A stretch of 64,000 nucleotides of DNA from Anaerolineales bacterium (GCA_030680795.1 JAUXUL010000029.1:1-64000), one strand, 5' to 3'; counted from the first letter of the stretch, positions 51,294 to 61,069 are shown. Notes: generated from the sequence alone by a model not told the origin. Program-made: numbers and translations.

Positions 51294-53102
51294 ATGCGTA
51301 AAAACTTTGCTATACTGAGCCTGCTTGTCATTCTCAGTATGATCTTAACAGCGTGCGGTGGCGCTACACCCGCCGCCGGTGAACCTGTTGTCGTAAAAGA
51401 AACAGTGATTGTCGAAGTCCCTGGTGCTGAGGCCCCTGCGGCTGAAGGACCCAAGGTACTCAACCTGTCCTTTGGATATGGCGATGTACCGACACTTGAC
51501 CCTGCGATCGCGGAAGATACTTCTTCCATCCAGGTCATTGAAGAGGCTTTTATCGGTGTGACCCATATCGATGAAGAGACCAGCGCCACGGTACCGGGCA
51601 TGGCCACCGATTGGTCATCTGAAATCAATGCCGATGGCTCTGAGACCATTACCTTTAACCTGCGCACGGATGTTCCGTGGGTGCGCTGGAATGGTGAAGA
51701 AGTTGAGACCGTCAAGACCTGCGATGGTGCGGCTGACCGCCTGGTCACCGCTGGCGATTTCGCTTACGGTATCAATCGTAACCTGGATCCCGTCAATGCT
51801 TCCCCTTACGCCTATGTGTGGGGCTTCGTCCTTAAGGGCGCTGCTGACTACAACAACGGCGTGACGGATGACTTCTCCACCGTTGGTGTGGAAGTCGTTG
51901 ATGATGCTACTCTAAAGTTGACATTTATTGCTCCGGCCGCCTTCAACACGCAGATCGCCGGTATGTGGATCGGCCGCCCGCAGCCCAAGTGGGTCATCGA
52001 AGGTGATTGCGATGGCGCTGTTGAAGCCCGCGGTGAGCGCTGGACCGAGCCCGGCTTCTTCCAGAGCTATGGTCCTTTTACCATGAGCGAATGGATTCAT
52101 GACTCCTCCCTGACAATTGTCAAGAATCCCTTCTGGCCGGGTACCGCTGATATTCCGGTCGCGAAGATTGACGTAGTCAACTTCTCGATGCTGGATGATG
52201 CTGTGGCCTTCGCCGATTACGAAGCTGGCAATTTGGATTCCTCCGCCGTTCCAGGCGCAGACCTGGACCGCGTCAAAGCCGATCCGGTTCTGTCTGCAGA
52301 ACTGGTGACTGCCCCAGTGATGTGCACCTATTACTATGGCTTCAACACGACTGCTCCCGTTGTCAGCGATGTGCGCGTTCGCCGTGCGTTGTCCATGGCC
52401 ATCGATCGCCAGAGCTTGATCGATAATGTGCTCAAAGGTGGACAGGAGCCCGCGCAGTGGTTCTCCCGCCCCGGCCTGGCTGGTTCCCCAACCATGGCCG
52501 ATTACCCCGACTTGGGCGTCAAGTCCGATGCTGAGGCTGCCAAGGCTGAATTGCAGTCCTATTTGGATGAGACCGGTCAGACCGCTGACCAACTCGACCT
52601 GACCCTGATGTTCAACACCTCTGCCGGTCACCAGCGCATTGCTGAGGCCATTCAGCAGATGTGGGCAGACAACCTGGGTGTAAACGTCAAACTGATCAAC
52701 CAGGAATGGGCAGTCTATCTGGCGACGATCAAGGGTGCTAATACTCCGCAGATCTTCCGCCTCGGCTGGTGCCTGGACTACCCGGATGCCAACAACTTCA
52801 TCCGCGAGAACTTCGATGCCAATGCTTCGTCCAATCCCTACACGGATGGCAAACCCTCTGGCGGCGTTTTCTATAACAACCCAGACTTCTTCGCTGGTCT
52901 GGCTGTTGCCGCAACCGAGAGTGATGCGGCCAAGCGCGTCGAATTGTACGCTGCCCTCGAACAGACCCTTGTTTACGACGAAGCGGTCATTGCTCCGATC
53001 TACTGGTATTCCCGCAACACCGTGACCAAGCCCTACGTGGTCCGCACCTTTGGTGTGGGTGGTCAGGAAGCCCTCGAGAAATGGGATATCCTGCCCCACT
53101 AA
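51294..53102 (+). CDS. oppA: Peptide ABC transporter substrate-binding lipoprotein, system 1
   Basis: 602 residues from the ATG at 51294 with GAGGAG eight bases upstream. The signal peptide ends in the lipobox ILTACGG. The rest is an SBP_bac_5 (family 5) fold, with the usual AIAEDTSSIQVIEEAFIGV start, PWVRWNGEEV, and VRRALSMAIDRQSLID. It delivers peptides or related substrates to OppBC. Confidence 0.93.
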   Translation: MRKNFAILSLLVILSMILTACGGATPAAGEPVVVKETVIVEVPGAEAPAAEGPKVLNLSFGYGDVPTLDPAIAEDTSSIQVIEEAFIGVTHIDEETSATVPGMATDWSSEINADGSETITFNLRTDVPWVRWNGEEVETVKTCDGAADRLVTAGDFAYGINRNLDPVNASPYAYVWGFVLKGAADYNNGVTDDFSTVGVEVVDDATLKLTFIAPAAFNTQIAGMWIGRPQPKWVIEGDCDGAVEARGERWTEPGFFQSYGPFTMSEWIHDSSLTIVKNPFWPGTADIPVAKIDVVNFSMLDDAVAFADYEAGNLDSSAVPGADLDRVKADPVLSAELVTAPVMCTYYYGFNTTAPVVSDVRVRRALSMAIDRQSLIDNVLKGGQEPAQWFSRPGLAGSPTMADYPDLGVKSDAEAAKAELQSYLDETGQTADQLDLTLMFNTSAGHQRIAEAIQQMWADNLGVNVKLINQEWAVYLATIKGANTPQIFRLGWCLDYPDANNFIRENFDANASSNPYTDGKPSGGVFYNNPDFFAGLAVAATESDAAKRVELYAALEQTLVYDEAVIAPIYWYSRNTVTKPYVVRTFGVGGQEALEKWDILPH

Positions 53103-53123
53103 TCGGCAAGTTTTAGAAAGAAA

Positions 53124-53156
53124 AATAGAGAGGGGAGCCTGGCTCCCCTCTCTATT
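53124..53156 (+). terminator. Hairpin between oppA and oppB
   Basis: AATAGAGAGGGGAGCC and its exact complement form a 16-base stem 22 bases after the oppA stop. Without a T tract it may act as a partial terminator or an mRNA 3' protector, keeping oppA RNA above that of oppBC. Confidence 0.7.
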
Positions 53157-53194
53157 CGTCGTAATAATCTTGATTTTGTGATTGGAGCGTAGAG

Positions 53195-54250
53195 ATGGGC
53201 CGATACATTGTTCGTCGTCTATTCTATATGATGGTTGTCATCCTGGTTGTCTCAATCATTACATTTGGATTGATGCATGCCATCCCTGGCGGCCCGTTTT
53301 CACGTGAGAAAGCCTTGCCTGAAGAAACGATAAAGATTTTGAATGAACGCTATCATTTGGATGAACCTTTATGGAAACAATATGTTAGTTACGCATACGC
53401 TGTATTGATTCCACATATCACCACGATACCCCCATCGACATCATTACAAGACGACTTTTTGGTGAACGCCCAGATCGGTTCGGTCTGGTTCCGTTGGATG
53501 AATTTCGGGCCATCCTTTAAATCACGCAGCCGGACTGTCAATGATATTTTCCGCGATAATTTACCCATCTCAGCCCAGTTAGGAACGATGGCCTTGATTA
53601 TTGCAATAGCGATTGGCTTGCCACTGGGCGTCCTGGCGGCTCTAAAGCAAAACACTCTATGGGATTATTTTGGTATGGGTATCTCCATATTGGGGGTCTC
53701 TGTGCCTGTCATTGTGTTAGGTCCAATCTTCGTGTGGGTCTTTGGTGTGGCATTAAAATGGTTCCCACCAACAGGCTGGGGCGCTAAACCACCCTATCTT
53801 TTTGGTTTTTTACCGAGTAAGTTGGGCTGGGATTTCTTCAAATATGCGATCATGCCCTCGGTTGCATTGGGTTTGGGCTCATCCGCTGTGATTGCACGCC
53901 TAACCCGGGCATCTTTGCTTCAAACCATACGCGAAGATTATATCCGCACAGCCCGTGCCAAAGGCTTGCAAGAACGTGTCATCATTATGCGCCATGCCCT
54001 TAAGAATTCTATGATACCGGTTGTTACCATCCTTGGCCCGCTTTTTGCGGCTTTGGTGACCGGTACGTTTGTAACCGAGTTGATGTTCGGCATTCCAGGG
54101 ATGGGAAAATATTTTGTGACCAGCATCACCAACCGTGACTATCCGGTTATCATGGGAACCATCCTGCTGTATGCTGTCTTTTTAGTGGTTGCAAACTTGA
54201 TTGTTGATATTACCTACGCGTTTCTCGATCCGCGCATTCGTTACGATTAA
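53195..54250 (+). CDS. oppB: Oligopeptide ABC transporter permease (OppB-like)
   Basis: 351 residues with six membrane helices. The EAA loop is DYIRTARAKGLQERVIIMRHALKNSMIPVVT. The start ATGGGCCGATACATTG has AGCGTAGAG-type sequence upstream. It forms the channel with OppC. Confidence 0.93.
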   Translation: MGRYIVRRLFYMMVVILVVSIITFGLMHAIPGGPFSREKALPEETIKILNERYHLDEPLWKQYVSYAYAVLIPHITTIPPSTSLQDDFLVNAQIGSVWFRWMNFGPSFKSRSRTVNDIFRDNLPISAQLGTMALIIAIAIGLPLGVLAALKQNTLWDYFGMGISILGVSVPVIVLGPIFVWVFGVALKWFPPTGWGAKPPYLFGFLPSKLGWDFFKYAIMPSVALGLGSSAVIARLTRASLLQTIREDYIRTARAKGLQERVIIMRHALKNSMIPVVTILGPLFAALVTGTFVTELMFGIPGMGKYFVTSITNRDYPVIMGTILLYAVFLVVANLIVDITYAFLDPRIRYD

Positions 54251-54267
54251 AGTTGAGGAAAGTATCC

Positions 54268-55293
54268 ATGACACAAGTAAAAATTGAATCGGCAATACTA
54301 GGCTCAGGCGGCATGCCGCTCACTCAAAAGCGCGAGAGCCTGTTTCAAGATTCGCTCAGGCGTTTGGTGCGGAACCGCGCGGCAGTGATTGGTGGCACCG
54401 TTATCATCGTGCTCATCCTGATGGCAATATTCGCGCCACTGATCGCTGTTAAGTCCTATGAAGTGCAGGTTTTGGTAGATCAAAATGTGGTCCCAGCATG
54501 GATTATTAAGGTCTTCCCAACCATGGCACCCTATGCCAGGATTTCGAATGATTACCCTGTGGGTGCAGATTATGTTGGGCGCGATCTGTTCAGCCGCATT
54601 CTCTATGGTGCGCGTGTGTCACTGGCCGTGGCATTTATTGGTCCTCTGATCAGTCTGATCATAGGTGTTATTTATGGCAGCATTTCAGGCTATTTCGGCG
54701 GTCGCGTGGATAACATCATGATGCGTATCGTGGACATTTTATATGCCTTTCCAAGCCTGCTCTTCATCATCTTGTTGTTGGCTTTCTTCCGCTCTACAAT
54801 ATCGGACATTCAACCAGGCACTTTAGCATATGCGTTCAGCAAATTGGACGAAGCTATGGGAGGCCTGTTTTTCATCTTTGTGGGCATTGGCCTGACGGCC
54901 TGGGAGACCATGGCCCGTCTCACGCGTGGACTGGTGCTCTCCGTCCGTGAGAAGGAATTTATCGAAGCAGCTCATACGATTGGTGCATCGAACCTGCGCA
55001 TCATGTTCCGCCATATCATGCCCAACATTCTTGGCCCACTGGTTGTCGCTGAAACCCTGGCTATTCCCGGATACATCTCCACTGAAGCTTTCCTTTCATT
55101 TATTGGATTGGGTGTGAACCCACCAACCCCCTCTTGGGGTGCGATGATCTCAGATGGTGCACAGACCATCCGTTCCTATCCGAACCAGACCCTCCTCCCT
55201 GCATTGGCTCTTGCGATTACCATGTTTGCCTTTAATTTCCTCGGTGATGGTCTGCGTGACGCCCTGGATCCTCGCCTGCGGGGAACACAATAA
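54268..55293 (+). CDS. oppC: Oligopeptide ABC transporter permease (OppC-like)
   Basis: 341 residues from the ATG at 54268 (GAGGAAAG upstream). Six membrane helices and the EAA loop EFIEAAHTIGASNLRIMFRHIMPNIL are present; the ending is LGDGLRDALDPRLRGTQ. A remnant with the same ending occurs 0.8 kb downstream. Confidence 0.93.
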   Translation: MTQVKIESAILGSGGMPLTQKRESLFQDSLRRLVRNRAAVIGGTVIIVLILMAIFAPLIAVKSYEVQVLVDQNVVPAWIIKVFPTMAPYARISNDYPVGADYVGRDLFSRILYGARVSLAVAFIGPLISLIIGVIYGSISGYFGGRVDNIMMRIVDILYAFPSLLFIILLLAFFRSTISDIQPGTLAYAFSKLDEAMGGLFFIFVGIGLTAWETMARLTRGLVLSVREKEFIEAAHTIGASNLRIMFRHIMPNILGPLVVAETLAIPGYISTEAFLSFIGLGVNPPTPSWGAMISDGAQTIRSYPNQTLLPALALAITMFAFNFLGDGLRDALDPRLRGTQ

Positions 55294-55327
55294 TTTGGAA
55301 AGTTCTATAAATCTAACCGAAGTGGAC

Positions 55328-55369
55328 ATGACAGGATTCAGAAGCCTTAAGGCTTCTGAATCCTGTCAT
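55328..55369 (+). terminator. 21-bp perfect palindrome after oppC
   Basis: ATGACAGGATTCAGAAGCCTT is followed directly by its complement, 34 bases past the stop. It closes the opp operon and may be a repeat copy; no T tract follows. Confidence 0.6.
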
Positions 55370-55422
55370 AGTAGATATAGAATAGTTCGATTGCGGTATA
55401 TGCGAAATTAAAGAGTGTTTGG

Positions 55423-55878
55423 ATGCGAATAAATTGGTTGCCATTTCTGATGCTCGCTTTTATTATCGTAGTACTAATGCTTGGGGTGACAAGTTGGTTA
55501 TTTACAGATGCACTAATTCCTTTGCAACAGACAACTATAACAAACACTCCTGCATTGCCTCCCGCATCACTGTTTAGTTGGATCACAATCGATCTTCCGC
55601 CAGCCAACTTGAATTTGGCGCGGAAGTATATAGACTGGTCTGCAAGGTCGGTCATGGTGATAAGGGACAAGGTCTTACTGATGACTGGTGTGTAAATCCT
55701 CCCGTGTGTGGGTGCGACTCAACCTGCTTATCCAACGCTTGCTGTGATGGCGGCCGATTGGGACTCTACCCATAATTTTCAAGATGAAAACACCGGAAGC
55801 GTTTCTCCTTTCTGGATGATTGGAAATACTGTGACTGTGGCGCTGATTCTTATTGGAGTCTTTCTGCTAAACAGGTGA
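55423..55878 (+). pseudogene. Decayed membrane-anchored cytochrome c gene
   Basis: The first 50 codons give a membrane helix and an ITIDLPPANLN-like linker. At about 55610 the next frame continues as EFGAEVYRLVCKVGHGDKGQGLTDD, a cytochrome c site whose second Cys is Gly. A third frame ends in a C-terminal helix (FWMIGNTVTVALILIGVFLLNR, stop 55876-55878). Two frameshifts and the lost heme Cys make it a pseudogene of a small single-heme cytochrome. It interrupts the region between the two opp groups. Confidence 0.65.
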
Positions 55879-56079
55879 TCATCTCAATGATATTGATTTG
55901 GGTGTGTTTATACTGAAATGAAACACACTCTATTGATTTTTTTAATTCAGGAGGTGGGTAACTTTCCACGCCCATTAGCCTAGAAAATGAGTTGTTTTGG
56001 GACGATCTCCTTGAAACTCGATATGAGCCTAGAAGTGTGTATTAATGGTGTGTATGCAAAACATATCAAGCATGCTAGC

Positions 56080-56124
56080 GGGGACGGTCTGCGCGATGCG
56101 CTTGACCCGCGTTTGAAGTTATAA
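56080..56124 (+). pseudogene. Last codons of a deleted second oppC
   Basis: The bases encode GDGLRDALDPRLKL and stop, the same ending as OppC (GDGLRDALDPRLRG). Upstream sequence bears no further similarity. It lies 16 bases before the second oppD, so the second system once had its own permease in front of the ATPases. Confidence 0.75.
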
Positions 56125-56139
56125 TCGGTAATAATCTCA

Positions 56140-57195
56140 ATGATGGAGAACCCTGTGGCAGCGAATAATCAAAAACCTTTGCTCGAAGTACGTAATCTAA
56201 AGACTTATTTTTATACTGAAGACGGTGTTGTGCGTGCCGTGGACGGCGTGAACTTCGAAGTTTTCCCCGGTGAAGTGCTTGGAATCGTAGGCGAATCAGG
56301 TTGTGGTAAAAGCGTCACAGCGCTTTCTATTATGCGTTTGATTAGCCAGCCCGGCAAAATTGAGGCTGGTGAGATACTTTTTGATGGCAAGGACCTTGTA
56401 AAAGCCACTGAAGAAGAGATGATGCAAGTGCGTGGAAACCGCATCTCGATGATCTTCCAACAACCCCAGTCTGCGCTTAACCCTGTTTTTCGCTCTGGCG
56501 ACCAAATCTCCGAAGTGCTCAATATTCACCAGGATTTTGGCAAGGAAGCCGGTAAGAAAAGAGCCATTGAGCTGCTTAAATTAGTGGGTATCCCCGAGCC
56601 AGAAAGCCGCGCGGAATCTTTTCCACATGAACTTTCCGGCGGCATGGCCCAGCGAGTCATGATCGCCATGGCGCTGGCCTGTGTTCCAGACTTGTTGATC
56701 GCGGATGAACCTACCACTGCCTTGGATGTGACCATCCAGGCCCAGATCCTCGATTTGATGAGGGATATGCGTACTCAGTTGGGTTCGACCATGATCCTGA
56801 TCACGCACGACCTGGGCGTGATCGCTGAAATGGCGGACCGTGTGGCAGTGATGTATGCTGGTGAAATTGTCGAGCAGTCTCCTGTAGCGACACTTTTTGA
56901 TCTTCCGCTTCACCCTTACACCAAGGGTTTGATCGGTTCAATCCCAGTGCTTGGCGAGGTGCGTGAAAGACTGGATGTCATCCCCGGCTCCGTTCCAAAT
57001 TTGGTGAACCTGCCTTCTGGCTGCCGCTTTGCCCCTCGTTGTATGGCGCGTGTTGAGCATGGTTTAGCGATCTGTTCTGAAAAACGCCCCGAATTAATGG
57101 ATATCTCCGAGGGACACCAAGTACGCTGCTGGCTTTATCAGGACTCTGAATATGAGATGCACGTCGCTCCAATCAAGTACGTAAGCAAATCTTAA
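56140..57195 (+). CDS. oppD: Oligopeptide ABC transporter ATPase (OppD-like), system 2
   Basis: 351 residues. Walker [10 protein letters not shown], signature LSGGMAQRV, Walker [14 protein letters not shown]-loop ITHDLG and the C-terminal [18 protein letters not shown] extension. It has no permease of its own left nearby; it may serve OppBC of system 1 or permeases elsewhere. A second ATG three bases later is also possible. Confidence 0.92.
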   Translation: MMENPVAANNQKPLLEVRNLKTYFYTEDGVVRAVDGVNFEVFPGEVLGIVGESGCGKSVTALSIMRLISQPGKIEAGEILFDGKDLVKATEEEMMQVRGNRISMIFQQPQSALNPVFRSGDQISEVLNIHQDFGKEAGKKRAIELLKLVGIPEPESRAESFPHELSGGMAQRVMIAMALACVPDLLIADEPTTALDVTIQAQILDLMRDMRTQLGSTMILITHDLGVIAEMADRVAVMYAGEIVEQSPVATLFDLPLHPYTKGLIGSIPVLGEVRERLDVIPGSVPNLVNLPSGCRFAPRCMARVEHGLAICSEKRPELMDISEGHQVRCWLYQDSEYEMHVAPIKYVSKS

Positions 57196-57206
57196 AAAGA
57201 GATGAC

Positions 57207-58205
57207 GTGGCTATGAATATAAAAATGCAAACTCAAGAGAAACCAGATTTGTTGGTTGTAAAAGACCTTGTAAAATATTTCCCTGTTCGTTCCGGCGTTT
57301 TGCAGCGCACCACAGCCTGGGTAAAGGCTGTGGATAAGGTGAGTTTCTCTGTGAAGCTCGGCGAAACCTTGGGCATGGTGGGTGAGTCCGGTTGTGGAAA
57401 AACAACAGTAGGTCGTTCCATTCTACGTTTGATCGAGCCCACATCCGGTGAAGTCGCCTTCAATGGTGAAGACATTATCAGGATGCGTCCAAAATCACTT
57501 AAGGCTTTGCGCCGCGATATGCAGATCATCTTCCAGGACCCTTATGCATCTCTCAACCCTCGTATGCCGATCGGGGAAGCGGTCATGGAAGGCTTGCAGA
57601 TCCATAAAATTGGACAACCCAGGGAACGCTGGGAAGTTGCCATCAATATGCTCAAAAAAGTGGGCCTGGAAGAATATCATGCCCGCCGCTACCCGCATGA
57701 GTTCTCAGGCGGTCAGCGCCAGCGCATCGGCATCGCCCGCGCTTTGGCTTTGCAGCCCAAATTCATTATTTGCGATGAGCCGGTTTCAGCGCTGGATGTT
57801 TCCATCCAATCACAGGTCTTGAATATTCTCAAAGACCTGCAAAAGGAATTCGGACTCACTTATTTATTCATTGCGCATAACTTGAGCGTGGTGGAACACA
57901 TCTCGGACCGTGTAGCTGTCATGTATTTGGGTAAGGTGGTTGAACTAACCGATCGTGACACGCTTTATCGAGAACCATTGCACCCCTATACAAAAGCTCT
58001 GCTTTCCGCCATTCCAATTCCTCACCCCAATTTCAAGCGTGAGCGAACCATTCTCAAGGGTGATGTGCCCAGTCCGCTTAACCCGCCGCATGGCTGCCGC
58101 TTCCATACTCGTTGCCCGGTTGCCATTGCAAAATGTTCACAGGAAGAACCTGAATTCAAGGAAGTCAAACCGGGTCACATGGCGGCTTGCTGGCTTGTGG
58201 AATAA
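57207..58205 (+). CDS. oppF: Oligopeptide ABC transporter ATPase (OppF-like), system 2
   Basis: 332 residues if GTG 57207 is used; ATG 57213 would give 330. Walker [10 protein letters not shown], signature FSGGQRQRI, Walker [18 protein letters not shown]-loop IAHNLS and the [14 protein letters not shown] extension. It is 11 bases after oppD of the same system and closes with a strong terminator. Confidence 0.92.
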   Translation: MAMNIKMQTQEKPDLLVVKDLVKYFPVRSGVLQRTTAWVKAVDKVSFSVKLGETLGMVGESGCGKTTVGRSILRLIEPTSGEVAFNGEDIIRMRPKSLKALRRDMQIIFQDPYASLNPRMPIGEAVMEGLQIHKIGQPRERWEVAINMLKKVGLEEYHARRYPHEFSGGQRQRIGIARALALQPKFIICDEPVSALDVSIQSQVLNILKDLQKEFGLTYLFIAHNLSVVEHISDRVAVMYLGKVVELTDRDTLYREPLHPYTKALLSAIPIPHPNFKRERTILKGDVPSPLNPPHGCRFHTRCPVAIAKCSQEEPEFKEVKPGHMAACWLVE

Positions 58206-58216
58206 GACGATAAATG

Positions 58217-58241
58217 AGACCGCCGTTCGGCGGTCTTTTTT
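58217..58241 (+). terminator. Intrinsic terminator of oppDF system 2
   Basis: GACCGCC and GGCGGTC form a seven-base stem around GTTC, followed by TTTTTT, 12 bases after the stop. Confidence 0.92.
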
Positions 58242-58404
58242 ATTTCGGGCGACCCAAATCTTTTTTCAACCTTCAACATTGTTATAATTGCCTTCATTGT
58301 TATTTGTACGTTTGCATCCCTCGCGCCATATACTGAAAACGGATACAAACTGCGCTTTTGTCCAACAGGATTCGGCGGATTACCCACAGGGGGCTTCGCA
58401 CAAA

Positions 58405-58504
58405 TCCTGCCTCAGTACATGAAAGTCGGTTAAAACCGACTCGTCGCGCCAGTGGCCAGTCCGAAGGGACTTCCATGTACTGAGCAGGCGGCTTTAGCCC
58501 CGCG
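58405..58504. repeat. Long inverted repeat, copy B
   Basis: CCTGCCTCAGTACATGAAAGTC at the left and GACTTCCATGTACTGAGCAGG at the right are inverted halves, with AAGTCGGTTAAAACCGACT inside. It shares GTACTGAGCAGG.GGCTTTAGCCCC with copy A (41170-41253). It fills the gap of about 330 bases before the next gene. Confidence 0.7.
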
Positions 58505-58572
58505 AACCAGGCGGCAAAATACCGCACGCTTCGCGTATGACCGTGTTCAGCATAATGAATCGGCAGGCATTT

Positions 58573-60498
58573 ATGAAAATAAAACTTTTCCCCTTTGCAC
58601 TGATCATTTTTACGGTTCTTGCTGGATGTTTAAGATTATCGCCGCAGGCTGAAACTCCAACCGAATCATTTACACCTTTTCCTACAGGTACTCCAAAGGC
58701 TTCTGCTGCGAGCTCCCTGACCGTATGCCTTGGGCGGGAACCTAATACTCTTTATCCCTTTGGCGAATTGAATGCCGCTGCGCGCAGTGTCTTAGCCGCG
58801 ATCAACGACGGCCCGTTTGACACGATCGGTTATGAATACCAACCTGTGATCTTCACGCGCATGCCCTCCCTCGAAAACGGCGAAGCACAAATTGTCAGAA
58901 CGCAGGTGCAGGCTGGAGGTCAGGTTGTGGATGCGAATGGGAATCTGGTCTCGCTGGAGCAGGGCGTGCGCGTGCGTCCTGCTGATTGCCGCGCCGATGA
59001 TTGTGTCATCACTTATGACGGCACGACTTCGCTTGAGATGGATCAAATGATTGTCAACTTTCGCCTGCGCCCTGACCTGACATGGGCAGACGGCACACCT
59101 CTGACCGCCGATGATTCTGTGTATGCCTTTGAAATTAATGCAAATGTCAAAACATCAGCAAATACTTATTTGATCGAACGCACACAAATCTACGAAGCCG
59201 CCGATGCGCAAACCGTACAATGGTGGGGCATGCCTGGTTTTATTGACCCGACGTATTTCATAAATTTTTGGGCGCCGGCCCCGAAACATTTGTGGGATGA
59301 ATTTCCCGCCGATCAATTGCCTTCCATTGATATTGCATCGCGCACACCGATAGGCTGGGGACCTTATATGATCGTGGAGTGGATTGCGGGCGATCACATC
59401 GCTTTGGTGAAGAATCCATATTATTTCCGCACTGCAGATGGTTACCCAAAAATTGAGACACTCTCCTTCCGCTTCATCCCGGACCCAAATATGGCTCTGA
59501 GCGAACTGGTGGCAGGCCGCTGTGACATTCTCGATCCATCCATTTCCCTTGATGGCCAGGCAGGGTTATTACAGGAAATGCAAACCGCTGAACAGGCGCA
59601 GGTATTCATCACCTCCGGTATGACTATCGAATGGCTTGGGCTGGGGCTTGCGCCCGCTTCATATGACAATGGTTATGATATTCAAAAAGACAGGCAGAAT
59701 ATTTTTGCTGATGTGCATACTCGTCAGGGTATTGCGTATTGTCTTGACCGTCAATCGGTGGTGAGTCATGTTCTCTTTGGAATGACAACCGTACCAACCA
59801 CGTATATTCCAGTTGAACATCCTGTGTACGACTCGAACATTACGCCTATCCCTTATGATCCTGAAGTAGGCATTTCACTTCTCGAACTGGCCGGCTGGCA
59901 GGACACAGATAACGACCCAGCCACGCCGCGCCGCGCAGTGAAAGTTGCCAATGTCCCATTCAATACGCCTTTGCAGCTGAATTACTACACAACAACTGCC
60001 ACACAACGCAGGCAGGTGGTGGAAATTCTTGAAAAGTCACTTGCAGAATGCGGCATAGGTCTCAAAGTTGAATTTTTTTCACAAAATGATCTTTACGCTT
60101 CAGGACCAAATGGGTTCCTCTTTGGGCGTAATTTTGACCTCGCTGAATATGCAATGGGTGTCAATGGCATTGAACCTCCATGCGCCTGGTTCACCGGTGC
60201 AGAGATCCCTTCCGAAGATAATTTGTGGGTTGGGACGAACATAACAGGATACAGCAATAAAGAATATGACTCCGCCTGCCGCGCCGCACAACTTTCACTG
60301 CCAGAAGAACAGGCTTACACCAATTCGTACCGGCAGACTCAGATGATCTTATCAACTGACCTGCCTGCCATTCCCTTGTATTATCGTCCGCAGATCGCTG
60401 CGACCCGCCCCGAAATTTGTCAATTCGATTTCGATCCAACCGCCAACCCGCTCTGGAATATCGAATCGGTTGACAAGGGTGACTCCTGTCAAAAATGA
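58573..60498 (+). CDS. Peptide-type ABC substrate-binding lipoprotein
   Basis: 641 residues from the ATG at 58573; the signal peptide ends in the lipobox VLAGC. SBP_bac_5 features: TVCLGREPNTLYPFG at the start, LRPDLTWADGTPLTADD, and later RQGIAYCLDRQSVV. It is unlike OppA of system 1 in sequence and has a longer body. No permease follows it, so it may feed OppBC or another transporter. Its ligand is unknown. Confidence 0.88.
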   Translation: MKIKLFPFALIIFTVLAGCLRLSPQAETPTESFTPFPTGTPKASAASSLTVCLGREPNTLYPFGELNAAARSVLAAINDGPFDTIGYEYQPVIFTRMPSLENGEAQIVRTQVQAGGQVVDANGNLVSLEQGVRVRPADCRADDCVITYDGTTSLEMDQMIVNFRLRPDLTWADGTPLTADDSVYAFEINANVKTSANTYLIERTQIYEAADAQTVQWWGMPGFIDPTYFINFWAPAPKHLWDEFPADQLPSIDIASRTPIGWGPYMIVEWIAGDHIALVKNPYYFRTADGYPKIETLSFRFIPDPNMALSELVAGRCDILDPSISLDGQAGLLQEMQTAEQAQVFITSGMTIEWLGLGLAPASYDNGYDIQKDRQNIFADVHTRQGIAYCLDRQSVVSHVLFGMTTVPTTYIPVEHPVYDSNITPIPYDPEVGISLLELAGWQDTDNDPATPRRAVKVANVPFNTPLQLNYYTTTATQRRQVVEILEKSLAECGIGLKVEFFSQNDLYASGPNGFLFGRNFDLAEYAMGVNGIEPPCAWFTGAEIPSEDNLWVGTNITGYSNKEYDSACRAAQLSLPEEQAYTNSYRQTQMILSTDLPAIPLYYRPQIAATRPEICQFDFDPTANPLWNIESVDKGDSCQK

Positions 60499-60584
60499 TC
60501 GGAAATTACCTGACAAACCTTGCTATAATACGCGTAATAAAATTTTAAGAGTCGGGCATGGCAATCCGCCTCATCTGTCTCCCT

Positions 60585-60620
60585 GACACCCTTCGATCAA
60601 ACTCAGGGCAAGCCTGCTCC
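60585..60620. repeat. Dispersed repeat fragment (CCCTTCGATCAAACTCAGG)
   Basis: CCCTTCGATCAAACTCAGGGCAAGCC shares CCCTTCGATCAAACTC with the in-frame fragment in the rhomboid gene at 13437. Confidence 0.5.
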
Positions 60621-60859
60621 TAATAAACAGACAGATAAACTCGCGGATGCAGTTTCCGCCTCCGAAATGAAAGCACTGCTAAAAAAAAGGGATCACCCGA
60701 AAAATGAAACTCAACAAGGCAGAGATTTGGAACGAAGCCGCCGAAAAACACGGCACGAACCCTGTCAACTCGGAAGTGATCTCGCTTGAAGAAGCGCGTA
60801 AACTCGGCATTATTTCCGAAGGAAAGTTAAAAAAATTTGTGATACAATTTTGCCCGCAC

Positions 60860-60930
60860 TGGGGCATGGTGCAATGGCAGCACACCAGCCTTTGGAGCTG
60901 TGGATCTTGGTTCGAATCCAGGTGCCCCAG
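60860..60930 (+). tRNA. tRNA-Gln (anticodon TTG)
   Basis: The acceptor stem TGGGGCA pairs with TGCCCCA, the D arm is GTGC...GCAC, and the T arm contains GGTTCGAATCC. The anticodon loop CTTTGGA gives TTG. The discriminator base is G and CCA is not encoded. The first pair of the anticodon stem (C-T) is mismatched. TACAAT (60843-60848) lies 11 bases upstream as a possible -10. Confidence 0.9.
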
Positions 60931-60962
60931 CCTGACACATCCGCATCTGCGGACTATTTTCT

Positions 60963-61011
60963 AAAACAGGATTTGTTGCGGAGTAATGCAATGCCGCACG
61001 GATCCTGTTTT
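60963..61011 (+). terminator. Terminator behind tRNA-Gln
   Basis: AAAACAGGAT and ATCCTGTTTT form a ten-base stem with an inner TGCGG/CCGCA pair and are followed by AATT. It separates the tRNA from glmU. Confidence 0.65.
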
Positions 61012-61069
61012 AATTACCCCGTACATTCCCATTTGCTCCTATCGAGATGTGCGGGGTTGAGGTGAAAAT

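Noticed and set aside
60704-60964. 86-codon frame running through tRNA-Gln
   Set aside because: The last 35 codons are the tRNA and its flank; only the first half could be protein, reported as a possible remnant.
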